The notes beneath the pieces are model-generated. The model saw only the letters and a program-made list of their open reading frames with translations, was not told the origin of the DNA and did not search any database. From Artemisia argyi (taxonomy: Eukaryota; Streptophyta; Magnoliopsida; Asterales; Asteraceae), in assembly GCA_030686995.1 (NCBI GenBank), contig CM060704.1:114864042-114928041 (forward strand): a stretch of DNA of 64,000 nt, read 5' to 3'. Position numbers and translations under genes: made by a program. Below are positions 1 through 10,263 of the stretch, in pieces; the first letter of the stretch is position 1; each line of letters starts with the position of its first letter.

Positions 1-193
1 GCAAGGAAAATTAAGTCTTTGGCGTTTTCTTCACTTTTATGCTCCAAAAACGTCTGAATTGCTTCCTTTTCCAGATTTCTCTCCCAAAGTACCTAAAATC
101 ACAAAAGGAACGATTTAGGGTAATATTTGATCAAATAAATTCAATACCGGGCTTAAATGACCCCCTAAAAGTGGTTCATTTTTTGCCTCATCA
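1..193 (-). repeat. LTR terminal part (U3 end) of the Ty3 family, copy D
   Basis: This stretch matches the last ~190 bp of the LTRs ending at 22124, 49213, 54111 and 60975, including the terminal CGCCTCATCA-like end (here TTGCCTCATCA). The LTR ends at 193. What follows (AAAACCTTAAAC) is not the element's internal start (AATACCC/TATACTC followed by TTACACTTGAG), so 193 is the outer edge of an element or a solo LTR. AAAAC at 194-198 would be the target duplication, but its partner lies left of the window. Confidence 0.85.
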
Positions 194-315
194 AAAACCT
201 TAAACAAATCCGTCAAAAATTACCAAAGAAAGTAAAAGGTAAAACAATCTTGAAAGCAAACCAGAAATGAATAACTTAAACGAAATAAACATGGAGACGA
301 TCATGAGGAAGGCAA

Positions 316-2941
316 TCACTCGCCTTTCTCAATTTTGACAGATGCCAAAAGTGGTTTCTTGGCACTTCCTACAGCCTGGTCTTCATCTGGCAAATCATCC
401 AGGTCAATGATCTCACGTTTCTTGTTCACTGGATTGCTTCCTGAAGATCCATCATTCTTTTCAACACTACGGCTTGTTGAAGAGTTAGCTTGATTATCTG
501 GTGTTTCAAGTAAGAACTTATTGATGTTTAGCGAAGCTGCAACCGTACGACTTGTGGAAGACTGAGATTGATTATGTGGTGTTTCAAGTAGGAACTTATT
601 AATGCTTAGAGAGGCTGCATCCATGCCACCAGTATGTGTGTCACTTACATCAGGAGTTTTGTACTGCTCATCTCCCTCCTGCAATAATGTGTAAGTAAGC
701 GTTAATTAAATGTATTAAGGATCAAACATATTTGATATAAAAAATCTGTTTAAATTAGATACCTGTCCATCAGAGAAGCCATCCTTAAAATGAGCAATTA
801 ATTCAGCATCATCAGACACTGACTTGGCTGTGTGTACCTGGGTGTTCGAGTTGACATTATGTTGCGTGTATGTAAATTTGAACAGGTATTTCTTGCCCAC
901 AATAACTTCTAAATCATCAGGGAAATAGTCAGATGTGTTCTGGCGATGTTTGTTAATTATCTCATTCGCAGACTTCCCATTACACATTTTACTCATGTTG
1001 GTATCAAAAACAACAAATGGTGCTGAGCCTGTCTCATCAATAACCCTCAAGATTACCTTGAACCTATAATGTTTGTAAATATGGTATTGTTATAAAACAA
1101 CAACGCTCTTATGAGTATTAACCATGGTTTTCATAATAGATAATAAAGTGGGTTTAAATTGTTACCTTGGAACCACCTAGTAAATCACACCATGATCATC
1201 GCAGGTGTAAGCCTTTTCGGAACCTGTGGCTTTAGATAGTTTGGCCATTTTGTTGCACCTTTTACAGGCGTCATAACACCAGCCGTGTTCTTTGTGAATG
1301 CGATGCACTTTCCCGTATAGAACAACTTCAGTGCCCTGTGAATGATAAATATAAGATTTATTAGTTGTACTTAACAATAAAAGTTTTTAAGGTGTAAGTA
1401 AGTGTTAAGTGTATGGTAGAATAGGAAAATCTTACTGGTTGGAGAGCACGGATATCACCGACTGTTGTCTTGACAGTGTTCTTAAAAAAGATCTCAGGTG
1501 TGATCTTCACTACAGGAGGGGTGAATACCTCAATCTTATGGTCACCATCAGAGTAACCTTCCTTGGCTGTGTACCTAATTAGTTTAATAAAGCAATTATT
1601 GTTAAATAAATAACTCTTATAAACATAATTGATAATTTCAACTTTGATAAAATATGTATTACCTCTTCTTAAATGAGGTGATAGCAGGGATATCTTTGTT
1701 AATGAAAACCCTACTTCCAAAAAGTGAGTTATGGATTGCGGGTTCATCTGGATTGAAATTATAAAAATGAATGTGTTAATAAACGTAGCATACCTAAACT
1801 GATTCACTATAAGAACGTTAAGTTATTAATCTTAAATGTTAAATTATTGTTACCTTTAAAATATTTCACTTTTGCAAGCTGCAAGACAAAGGTCACCGGA
1901 CCGATAGCATCATTGGTAACATACTGATTGAACATTTCCGCCCATTTGTCCCAGAAGGTACATTTAACCCTCATACCCCTGATATACATTAAAATAAATC
2001 ATAAGTTTTCGGAATGTATTTGAATAAAGTAATAGTCTTAAAAATAACGAAGTTTATAATTTAGTAAGAATGTTTAAAAGAGAAATTACTCTATGTCTTC
2101 AATGATAACAGTCCTTCTAACTTTTTTCACAAGAGTATTTGGAACCTGAATGATATCGCCAATAGCCAGAATAGCTCCAACTACATCTGCATTTTGGTAA
2201 TATAAAGTTGAGTTAAATTTGTATCTTAAGCAAGTAATCGTAGAAACATAAGATTTGAATATGAACAAAACAAACTGATGTGTATTAAGTAATTCACCGT
2301 ACCAACTGAATCCTTTTCATGATACTTCTTACTCAAAATTTCATTGAATGGTTCTAATTTGAACCCAAACACATCCTCATCAAAGTGGTCAATCCTGGTA
2401 ACTTTGGTGGACTGGAAAAAAGTTATCTTGTATTTGTGATTCAGCAATGGTAGTATACCATTGTTTTCACCAATACTAAAGTCAGTGATGATATAACAAT
2501 GACTCTGTTGGAATAGGGGTTCAAAACGATACATGTCATTGTTACGTGCAGTACATTGGATGTGGTTACCCTGGGAAAATTGATTACAATAATTCATATT
2601 AATAATGTATAACAATAAGTATATTATTGACTGTAATTATAACATGAAATTAATAAAGGTACCTTCATGTCCTGTAAAACAATATCAAAACTATAAGCTT
2701 GATTAGGTTTCCCAGCAGGATGGCTATGCCAGACTGAAATACACCTTGCCTTGATCTTAATGTTATCAAGCATTGGATCTATTTCATCCAAGGCAGTGAA
2801 GTCCAAATCATTGACAGATGAAGCATGCTTCCCCACAGCATTGCTTGAAGAACTCTTGATGTTGTCATTAACATTGCTTTCAGAACCAGCTGTGAAGTCT
2901 TCTGTAAAAGATAAAGTACTTATTAAACTTAAATAATCCAT
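316..2941 (-). pseudogene. RPA1-like (replication protein A 70 kDa subunit, DUF223 type) gene with one in-frame stop
   Basis: The family binds single-stranded DNA through OB folds. Nine exons can be joined with GT-AG borders: 2941-2663, 2570-2303, 2186-2090, 1978-1854, 1747-1663, 1574-1436, 1335-1166, 1063-763 and 678-316; they total 1827 nt (608 codons plus stop) in one frame. Exons 1-2 encode the first OB fold with the DUF223-like stretch MYRFEPLFQQSHCYI. Exons 3-6 look like the middle OB fold (VKCTFWDKWAEMF, then FGSRVFINKDIP). Exon 7 has the zinc-binding start CKRCNK and YTCDDHG, and exon 8 continues VVPRFKVILRV-ID. The only defect I see is TAG at 1179-1177 (codon 384), between CDDHGVIY and VVPRF. 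The C-terminal exon has a tandem 26-residue repeat and ends in a lysine-rich tail. RPA-like genes also travel on plant Helitrons, so this may be cargo rather than a resident gene. A sequencing error at the TAG is possible. Confidence 0.82.
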
Positions 2942-3480
2942 TTTATAAAATGAGTGATAATGTGCACATAAATCAAATAAAAAATACAGTTATCAAATGA
3001 ATATTAGATTTAAGAACAGGTCTTAAATATTATAAGCACTTCCTCACATCTGTTGTACACAAGCAATCTAACATTTTCTTGCAATGAATGTTAATGTGCA
3101 CATATATCAAATCAATAATACAGTTATTCCTATACTTAAATCTTATATGATTTTCCTCACATCTATTGTATGTCTAACTAAAAAGACCTATTTAACATTA
3201 TGGTTATTTCAAGGAACATGAAATTACTTAATTGTAATGCTATAGGGTATACTAATAAGAAAGTTGCAAAGATTTATAAAATGACTTATAATCTTTACTG
3301 ATGATAAATGAAAACTATAGTTTACAATAAACATAAATTTTGTAAAGCTTTCACAATAATTGCCTACATGATTAGTATATGCTTAATTGCCTCAAAGAGT
3401 TGGACTTGTTTGAAACCAAAAAACACAACATTTCTGCAATTCACTACCAAAAACCATTTTCTGGCAATCTGGGTATCACC
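2942..3480. other. AT-rich 5' flank of the RPA-like gene
   Basis: No credible coding sequence is visible. Two similar ~100-bp AT-rich blocks (around 2950-3060 and 3080-3170) share phrases such as GTGCACATA.ATCAAAT and CCTCACATCT.TTGTA, so a small local duplication is likely. No clear TATA box can be assigned. Confidence 0.4.
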
Positions 3481-3485
3481 AGATG

Positions 3486-3538
3486 GGCGGCCCCCTTAAA
3501 TCATAAGGCGGCCCCATTAATTATTAAGGGGACCGGCC
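3486..3538. repeat. GC-rich hairpin repeat, copy 1
   Basis: The segment starts GGCGGCCCCCTTAA and ends TTAAGGGGACCGGCC, which pair as an imperfect hairpin in otherwise AT-rich DNA. A close copy with an extra arm lies at 5716-5767. Function unknown. Confidence 0.6.
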
Positions 3539-3539
3539 A

Positions 3540-5302
3540 TCTGATGATCGAAGGTGTTGTTTCCTTTTTCTACTTTTTAGCCCATTTCATCCTACACTTC
3601 ACAAACCTATTTTATCCTAAACCTTCTATCAAAGTTTATACATCCTTAATCCCACAATCCTACATTATAAACACTCTCACTCCTCTCAATCTCCACTCAT
3701 CTCATCATGTCCTCTCCCATTAAACCAAAACCACCAAGAAACCCGTTTGGAGAAAAAAGCCTAACTTCCATTAAAAGCCCGTCAAACCAAATAATGTTGT
3801 CAAACATCCAACACCAAATTCCTCCTATGTCTTCAACATTATATACCTAACACCTCACTCTTCTTCCCACCAACATTACATATCAACAACCTTTACTCAC
3901 CCATATCCTTCTACATTACACTCAAACCTCATAATCTTTACACACTCAAACCTCATAACCTTTACTCACCTCAACCTCAAATTTCATCTCCTAGTGCACC
4001 TAATGCACCATCTATAACACCCTCCTACCAAGAAATCCCTTCCATGAACATCGCTCTTTCACTCTCACCATTCACATCACTTGATACTCATTTCCCATCT
4101 TCACTAATAACTCCACCTAATCATCCTCACAAAAAGATTCAACAATATAACCATTCCCTACACTCTACAAAGTGTGTCATCACCACTACAACTTAACCCA
4201 TGAAGGTCAAACCATATTTCATGATACACAAACCTCATGTTCACTCAAATGAACCCTTTCACAAACCTCATCATAATAACCGAAACATCCTATTTTTCCA
4301 CAACTTCATTCTCATCCATTCATGATTACCCAAACTCACAAATATCTCCACCACCAAGAGTATGACCACCACCTCCTACCAACACACATGTTATACCTAT
4401 GTTGCATGTCCAATCATCCATCCCTAATAACAACCACACTCCACCATCATCACCTTCCTCCGAACACTTGAAGTTCATTGAAGAACTCATGGAAGCCCAT
4501 GAGCTTTGTCTTCTTCTTGCCTTACACCTTGCTCAATGCAACTTGGAACAACTTTCCTCTAGCTCTCCTTCATCACCCCACAACTTGAATCAAGTTGAAA
4601 AACATGTCAACAATTGACCTTGTTGCATCTTTCTCCTAAAAACCATTGCATTCAATGAACACTTCACTTGGATTGAATATCTTCTCACTAGATCACATCA
4701 AATACCCTCACTTGAACAGCATCCAAAACCTCAATCAACCTCTTCCGCTACAAACTCTCCACCACCAAACTCTCCAACATTCATGCACCCAAACATATAC
4801 CTCAATTAATCCAACAACCTTACCATAACTCAACCATTTTCATTCTAAACACTCCATCATCAACCATCTAAGCATACTATATGCTTATGATTTTCACTTT
4901 CAAATACGAATCAACCAACCTTTTGTTGCAAGCAAGTCCAATGGCTCTCTTTGATAAATTAGGATCTTTTACCTATTCAATGCATTAAGCATAATAAATG
5001 AATATATTGCTATGTGACCTTAATATTTGTTTGTTATGCTTGTTGTTTTCCTTATTTTGCTATATATGCTTGTGCTTCTAATATTTTTCTTGCGAGAATT
5101 CCATATCTCGACTCCTTGGTGCCCTCGAACGAGGGGGAGCACACATCAAGGGGAGCTTTCATCCCGTCTAACTTCATTTATGAAGCTAGTCGGCATAACC
5201 TTTTTGATTCTACAAAAAGGGGGAGAAGTGAATATAAACTCACTAAATACATGTCTAAAAATTAATTTTTAGACTTGATGAGTTTAGGTTTTGTAATCAT
5301 CC
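3540..5302. other. Decayed noncoding region upstream of a Copia polypurine tract
   Basis: The plus strand is rich in C, A and T with many short CCACC/CATC tracts and no long reading frame. The short ORFs at 4399-4617 and 4646-4828 have low-complexity Ser/Pro/His/Asn composition and match nothing I recognise. Its place just before the polypurine tract at 5303-5314 suggests the untranslated 3' internal region of a SIRE/Maximus-like Copia element. GAGGGGGAGCACA and AAAAAGGGGGAGAA at about 5131 and 5215 resemble extra purine tracts. Confidence 0.4.
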
Positions 5303-6780
5303 AAAAGGGGGAGATTGTTGATATAAATAATGTCTAAAAACATTATTAACATATATCGATATATCTATGTTTTGATAATCACAAAACGTAAACTCATTGA
5401 ACTACAAATTATGACGTAAACAAGTATTATTCGTAAATATTCACTTTAACATCCAAATCACTTAAGGTATGAATAAACAAAATGTCTAATGCATTCTATA
5501 ATCAAAGGAATTTTTATTTTTACAAACCTTACATTTTTTATAAAATGGGACAAACATTTTTAAACTTATATAAAATATTTTTATATTTGTAAGAAATGTT
5601 TTATTCAAAATAAATATTTTGAATTCAAATTTCTACCCAAAAAACGGCTAGATTCTTCAGATAAAACATTCCCCACAAAAGGACAAAAAACTTCTGAAGA
5701 AATTTTTTTTTACTAGGCGGCCCCCTTAATTATTAAGGGGACCGGCTAGTAATTAAGGGGACCGGCCACGCTCCCAAATAGTTTTTTTTTTTTTTTTTTT
5801 CCCCTATAAATACTGGCTCAAATCTGGCATTTTTCCTCACCTTTTGCATTATAAACTTTCTGATCTAAATCTTCTATACCATTCTCTGATACCCTTTGAT
5901 CATATAATCATAAGCTTTTGTTTTCAAGTGATCCAAGCTTCAACCTTTCAAGTGCAAGAGAAGAATACTTCAATCCTTCAAGACAAGAAGTATTACAACT
6001 TGTTGTGACCTCCACATCCAAGTTGTTTGTGCATCATCACTTGTATAGTATTCATCCATTTGTGTATTAGTTGTGAATATTGGTAAGATAGAAGTAAGCA
6101 TAGGAGTTAGGCTAGTAAGGTGTGTAGGTAGAGAAGTTGTGAATTGATTGTGGTGTGCAAGTATTATAGGTGTGAAGAAGAAGTAGTGTGATTAGGTAGT
6201 GCTTAGGTGTGAAGAAGTTGTGAAGTAGTTGTGAAGAAGTTGTGAATTAGTTGTGTAGAAGTTGTGAAAATGGTGTGACGAAGTTGTGGTGTGATAATTG
6301 GTGTGTAAGGTTTTCTCCGCCATAAGGGAGCTTGTTGACATAGTGAAGAAAATTCTCGAGTTAGGTGCTCGGGGAGTGGAGTAGGGCAAGGAAGGTGTCC
6401 TTGTAACCGAACCACTATAAATCTCTTGTCTCGCGGTTCGATCTTTCCTTCTCTTACTTATTTACTTATCTTATTATTGCTTTAGTACTTAGTTATAATT
6501 GTTTATATTTTGCAAGACTTGAATTCACATAATATCGAATCTAAACTTTTTAAAGTAAACAAAGTTTTCATAAACAAGTTTTTATAACAAACCTAAAAGG
6601 ACACATATAATAGATCATATAGTTGTTTTCATACTAAACTCTAATCAAAGGTTTTTCAAACAAACAATTGTATAAACTCAAATCAATATTTTGAAACCAA
6701 GTTTTATAAATTTAAAAAGACGTAAAACTATTCAACCCCCTCCCCCCCCCCCCCCCCCCCCCCCCTTTTAGTTTTTCACA
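5303..6780 (+). mobile_element. Copia-type 3' end: polypurine tract plus one LTR
   Basis: A purine tract AAAAGGGGGAGA at 5303-5314 is followed by TGTTGATATAA at 5316, the usual PPT/LTR junction of Copia elements. Within the LTR, TATAAATA at 5805-5812 is a promoter TATA box, preceded by a run of 19 T. The U5 side is marked by CCGAACCACTATAAATC at about 6407 and ends near TTCAACCCCC, a run of 24 C (6742-6765) and TTTTTCACA at 6780. The LTR would be ~1465 bp. No partner LTR, PBS or coding region is present, so it is a truncated remnant. The right border is approximate. Confidence 0.65.
5716..5767. repeat. GC-rich hairpin repeat, copy 2, inside the Copia LTR U3
   Basis: The same GGCGGCCCCCTTAA / TTAAGGGGACCGGC hairpin as at 3486-3538, with a second AATTAAGGGGACCGGCC arm. 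It lies ~40 bp upstream of the LTR TATA box, so it could influence the LTR promoter; that is inference from position only. Confidence 0.6.
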
Positions 6781-6789
6781 GATTCTTTG

Positions 6790-7260
6790 ATAATCATGAT
6801 CTTGACCAATCTCCCAAGCAAGTTTGGAGACATGATGATTTTATTGGGTCTTCAGGTGAGGAAGGAGATAAGGTCTATAGGGTTCTTGTTGGGAGTTCAA
6901 GGGAAAGAACTAATGGTTCTAAGGTTATGACTAGGAGGAATGAAGGTCGACATGGCTATGGAGAGCGACAAGAATAGCGTGTCAAAGCAGAGATTCCCAA
7001 TTTTTTTGGAAATCTTGACACTGAATTTATGTTGGATTGGTTGTATGAGGTTGACAAGTTTGTTGATATCATAGATGTTCCCGAAGAAGAGCTAGTAAAT
7101 ATTGTGGCTTATCTATGTGGAGGGGCTGGAGCTTGGTGGCAAAACGAACTAGACAATTGTGGGAGACAAGGAATTGCGGTGTGATGAGGACAAGATTGAA
7201 GAGCTAAATGAAAAGTATATGGAGCGATTGGATCATGACCAAAAGACTCAAATCATGAAA
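6790..7260 (+). pseudogene. Ty3-type gag fragment, broken
   Basis: Conceptual translation gives pieces typical of plant Ty3 gag: RVKAEIPNFFGNLD, then LDWLYEVDKFVDIIDVPEEE and GGAGAWWQNEL. A stop lies before RVKAE (TAG at about 6975) and another in the tail after GIAV (about 7183). No neighbouring protease, reverse transcriptase or LTR pair is visible. It is an isolated relic unrelated to the gag-like ORF at 26275-24674. Confidence 0.7.
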
Positions 7261-8639
7261 ACGTAATATAGTTTCTCTATGGTGTAACTTTTTTCTCGTT
7301 GTTATGACGTAGAAGCTACGGATTGTAATTTCTTTATTTTTAGGTTTCTCTAAGGCGTAGCCATATGTTTCTTGTTATGCCATATAGATCTAGAATAAGG
7401 ATTAATTTTAGCGTCTTAGTTGTTACGTTGTAAACAAGATTATCTTGTTATGGCGTAGAGGCTTCGAATGCCAAATTGTTCCCTTATTATTTTAGGTCGA
7501 TTTTTACTATCTTTAGGTGACTTTTTTTCTAAGATTTACCTCCCTATAAATATAGTGCTTGGGATCATTGTTTTAGTAATTAGTTATCAATAAACTTTGA
7601 CTTTTAAGTTTTTAAAATTAAGCGTGATTTTGTTTAACCCTTGTTAGAGTTTCATTCATGCTTTCATTTTCCGTCACGATGCATTCATATATCCCTTTCA
7701 TAAAAGTATTGGGCCAAGCCCCGAGTAAAATAAAGAATTTGTTGTCAAAGAATATCTCAAAATAGTCAATAATGAGAATCAAACTAGACACACAGACTCA
7801 TAAATGTCGTGTTTGGAGGACCGATCAGGCTTGTAGGGGTGAATGAAATCGGTTTGAAACTGACTAAAACTAGTAACTGAACCGGAATCGACCCTAAGTG
7901 GGACCGGAAACCGGTATAGGTCCTTGGTTTCACATGCCTTTCTTATTTCCATAAAGTGAACCAGAACCCGGTATAAGTCCTCGGTTTTACATATCTCTTT
8001 CTGATTTTTGGTTCAGTCCAATTCAAAAACTATAATTCCGATTAAGAAATCAAAGGATTTGTATGATAGCATGGAGGCTGCTGCCCGTGGGCTTGTGGAA
8101 TAGACACCCAATTTAATTTCTCATCTAGCCATAATCATGAATGCATGGACTGTGGATTCGTATAGAAATTGTGTTTAAGGTGCCTCATAGCACCTGTAAA
8201 TGTGTTTAGTATGTTCGGAATTTTGTTTATTTGTTTTATTTTTATTTTTATTTTTGTGATATATAACATATATGGATTCAACAAGAGCACTGTTATATCC
8301 TCTTACATATTTTTACTCATCCTCCTCTCTCACATAAAAACATAACATGTGTAAACCGTTCTTCCACGTGTCAAAATCTTGTAAGTAAGAGGATTAATGT
8401 CATGTTTCTTTTTACTCTTAACTAAGGATGTGGGTCCACACACAAATTTAATAGTATTTCTTTTTGTAGTAGAACCCACTTATTTCCACTAATCACTCTA
8501 TGTCCTCAAGTCAAAGAAAGCATGGTCCTCCCCATCCAGACACACTAACAACCATGGGTCCCACATGGCTCTCACACATCTCTTAGCTAACAAAAAATAA
8601 ATAAACACCCCCTAAGTAGGAATTTTTGGTATGAAGCAA
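7261..8639. other. Noncoding region with possible LTR promoter and MITE remnants
   Basis: Three spaced repeats of a TTATGRCGTAGARGCT-type phrase occur at about 7300-7460, followed by CTATAAATATAG at about 7543, which looks like an LTR promoter trailing the gag relic. At 7836 TAGGGGTGAATGAAATCGG resembles a hAT-type MITE terminus followed by repeated GGAACCGGTAT-like phrases, but I find no matching second end. No coding region is visible. Confidence 0.35.
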
Positions 8640-9220
8640 TATCATTTCTCGTTCGACTACTATTAACTAAACCTTGCTATCGTGAGATAGTGGTCGTGAA
8701 TATGGTTCAGAATGTGTGGTCGTGAGATTGTTCTTAGCCTATGTTTGTGGTCGTGGAGATGGTTCAAATGGTGAAGTTGTGTGATGGGTGCAAACCGTGG
8801 TGGTGAGATGGTGTTCGTGAGATGGGTTCAGATGGTGAGATTGTGTGTGGTCGTGAGATTGTTTTCGGCATATGTTTGTGGTCATGAGATGGTGATCATG
8901 AATATGGCTCGAGCTTATGGTCGTGAGATTGTTTTTTGCCTATGTTTGTGGTCGTTAAGATGGTTCAAATGGTGAGGTTGTGTGATGGGTTTGGGCTATG
9001 ACTGTGGTTGTGGAGATGGTTAGATAGTAAGTTCATGAGATGGTTAGATAGTGAGGTCGTGTGATGGTTCTGTGGTTGTGATGGTTTGATTTAGTGTTAG
9101 TAGGGTCGAGGCGGTTTCTGAGGTCGTTGTAGAGGGTGGTGCGGATCATGTGTTTGTGTGAGAGCTAGCTGTAGTTCTAGGAGGGTCGAGGTGTTTGGCC
9201 AGGTGAGCTAAGGTTAGGTA
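8640..9220. repeat. G/T-rich degenerate tandem repeat
   Basis: The phrase GGTCGTGAGATTGTTYTT, then GCCTATGTTTGTGGTCGT, recurs at about 8710, 8850 and 8920, with shorter GAGATGGTTAGATAGTRAG units after 9010. The plus strand is strongly depleted in C. ORFs inside it (for example 8781-8975) are low-complexity by-products. No function is assigned. Confidence 0.6.
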
Positions 9221-10263
9221 GTTTTGACGTGGGGTGGCTATACAATTATGAGGTTCTTCTTCATCGATGGATTTTACATATCACTGTGCCACACTCGATT
9301 TGTTTGCATGGTTTATTTCAGTGTCAAGGTTGTGTGTCACGGTCGTGGTAGGGTTTTTAACCAATCTACATGCTTTCAATCGGGTGATGCCCTTAAGTGG
9401 TTAGGTGTTGTGCTAGAGTTTAAAGGCGGATTGTCCTCTAATTGTTTAGATCTCCATTGTCGATTCAAGAATCGTTTTGGATAGAGATTTTAGTGTCACC
9501 GTAGTTGTTTAAGCCTTTAAGGTTGATATGATGTAGTTTAGTGAGGGTCATCGTCGAGGGTCATGTTTATGGTGGTTGTAGTTTGTGAGGGTCGTTGTGA
9601 TCACTGTTGTTCGAGATTGATGTAATTCCTAGCATCTTATAAAATGATGTCATATAAAATTAGACATACAAATTAGTCATGTCAATCAATGCTCATATTT
9701 TTATCATGTTGGACTTGCCCTTATAGTTGGAGGAGCTACATTCATTATTCATATGTGATTTTGAATATGCTAATGAATTTTCTTTATAAGAATACAAAGT
9801 GTATACACTACGCACATTGGAGTGCCTTTAACATGTGAGTGATCAACTCCATGTCATTTCCTTTTACGTAGATTGAAACGTTTCAAGTTTTTGTCAATAT
9901 TGATTTCATTAGATACATACATACATCTTGCAGATAGTATTATGGTATTACCTTGTTATGATTATGCACGACATCATGCATATGATCGAGCTTAGACCAG
10001 AATAACAGTTTTAATTATACAGTAACCCATTGGGATGGATACCTTAATTCATGATTCCTTCAACCATATATTAGTAACTGCCAAATCACATGTCTTAAAC
10101 ATAACATATAGTTTCAAAAACTGAACTCAGCCGTTTACATTTCAAGATTTGTAGCTGTTCGCAAGGAGAATTATTGCTTCAATCAAGTCATTAAAAAGAT
10201 TCTACATTCCCCTTACTGAAAGCAACCTTAGGGGGGATAGCTCAGAAAACAAAATTGAACCCT
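9221..10263. other. Intergenic region and eIF3a 3' flank
   Basis: Up to ~9620 the G/T-rich character continues, with an 86-codon plus-strand ORF (9224-9484) that I do not recognise. From ~9640 it is ordinary AT-rich DNA. The 3' untranslated region of the minus-strand eIF3a gene should lie within about 10263-10000; no unambiguous poly(A) signal was chosen. Confidence 0.4.

Noticed and set aside
6192..6415. Thr/His-rich ORFs on the minus strand
   Set aside because: They lie within the Copia LTR, antisense to it, and reflect repeated GTTGTGAAG units.
8781..9484. ORFs of 64 and 86 aa in the G/T-rich block
   Set aside because: They arise from repeat composition; no domain or codon pattern supports them.
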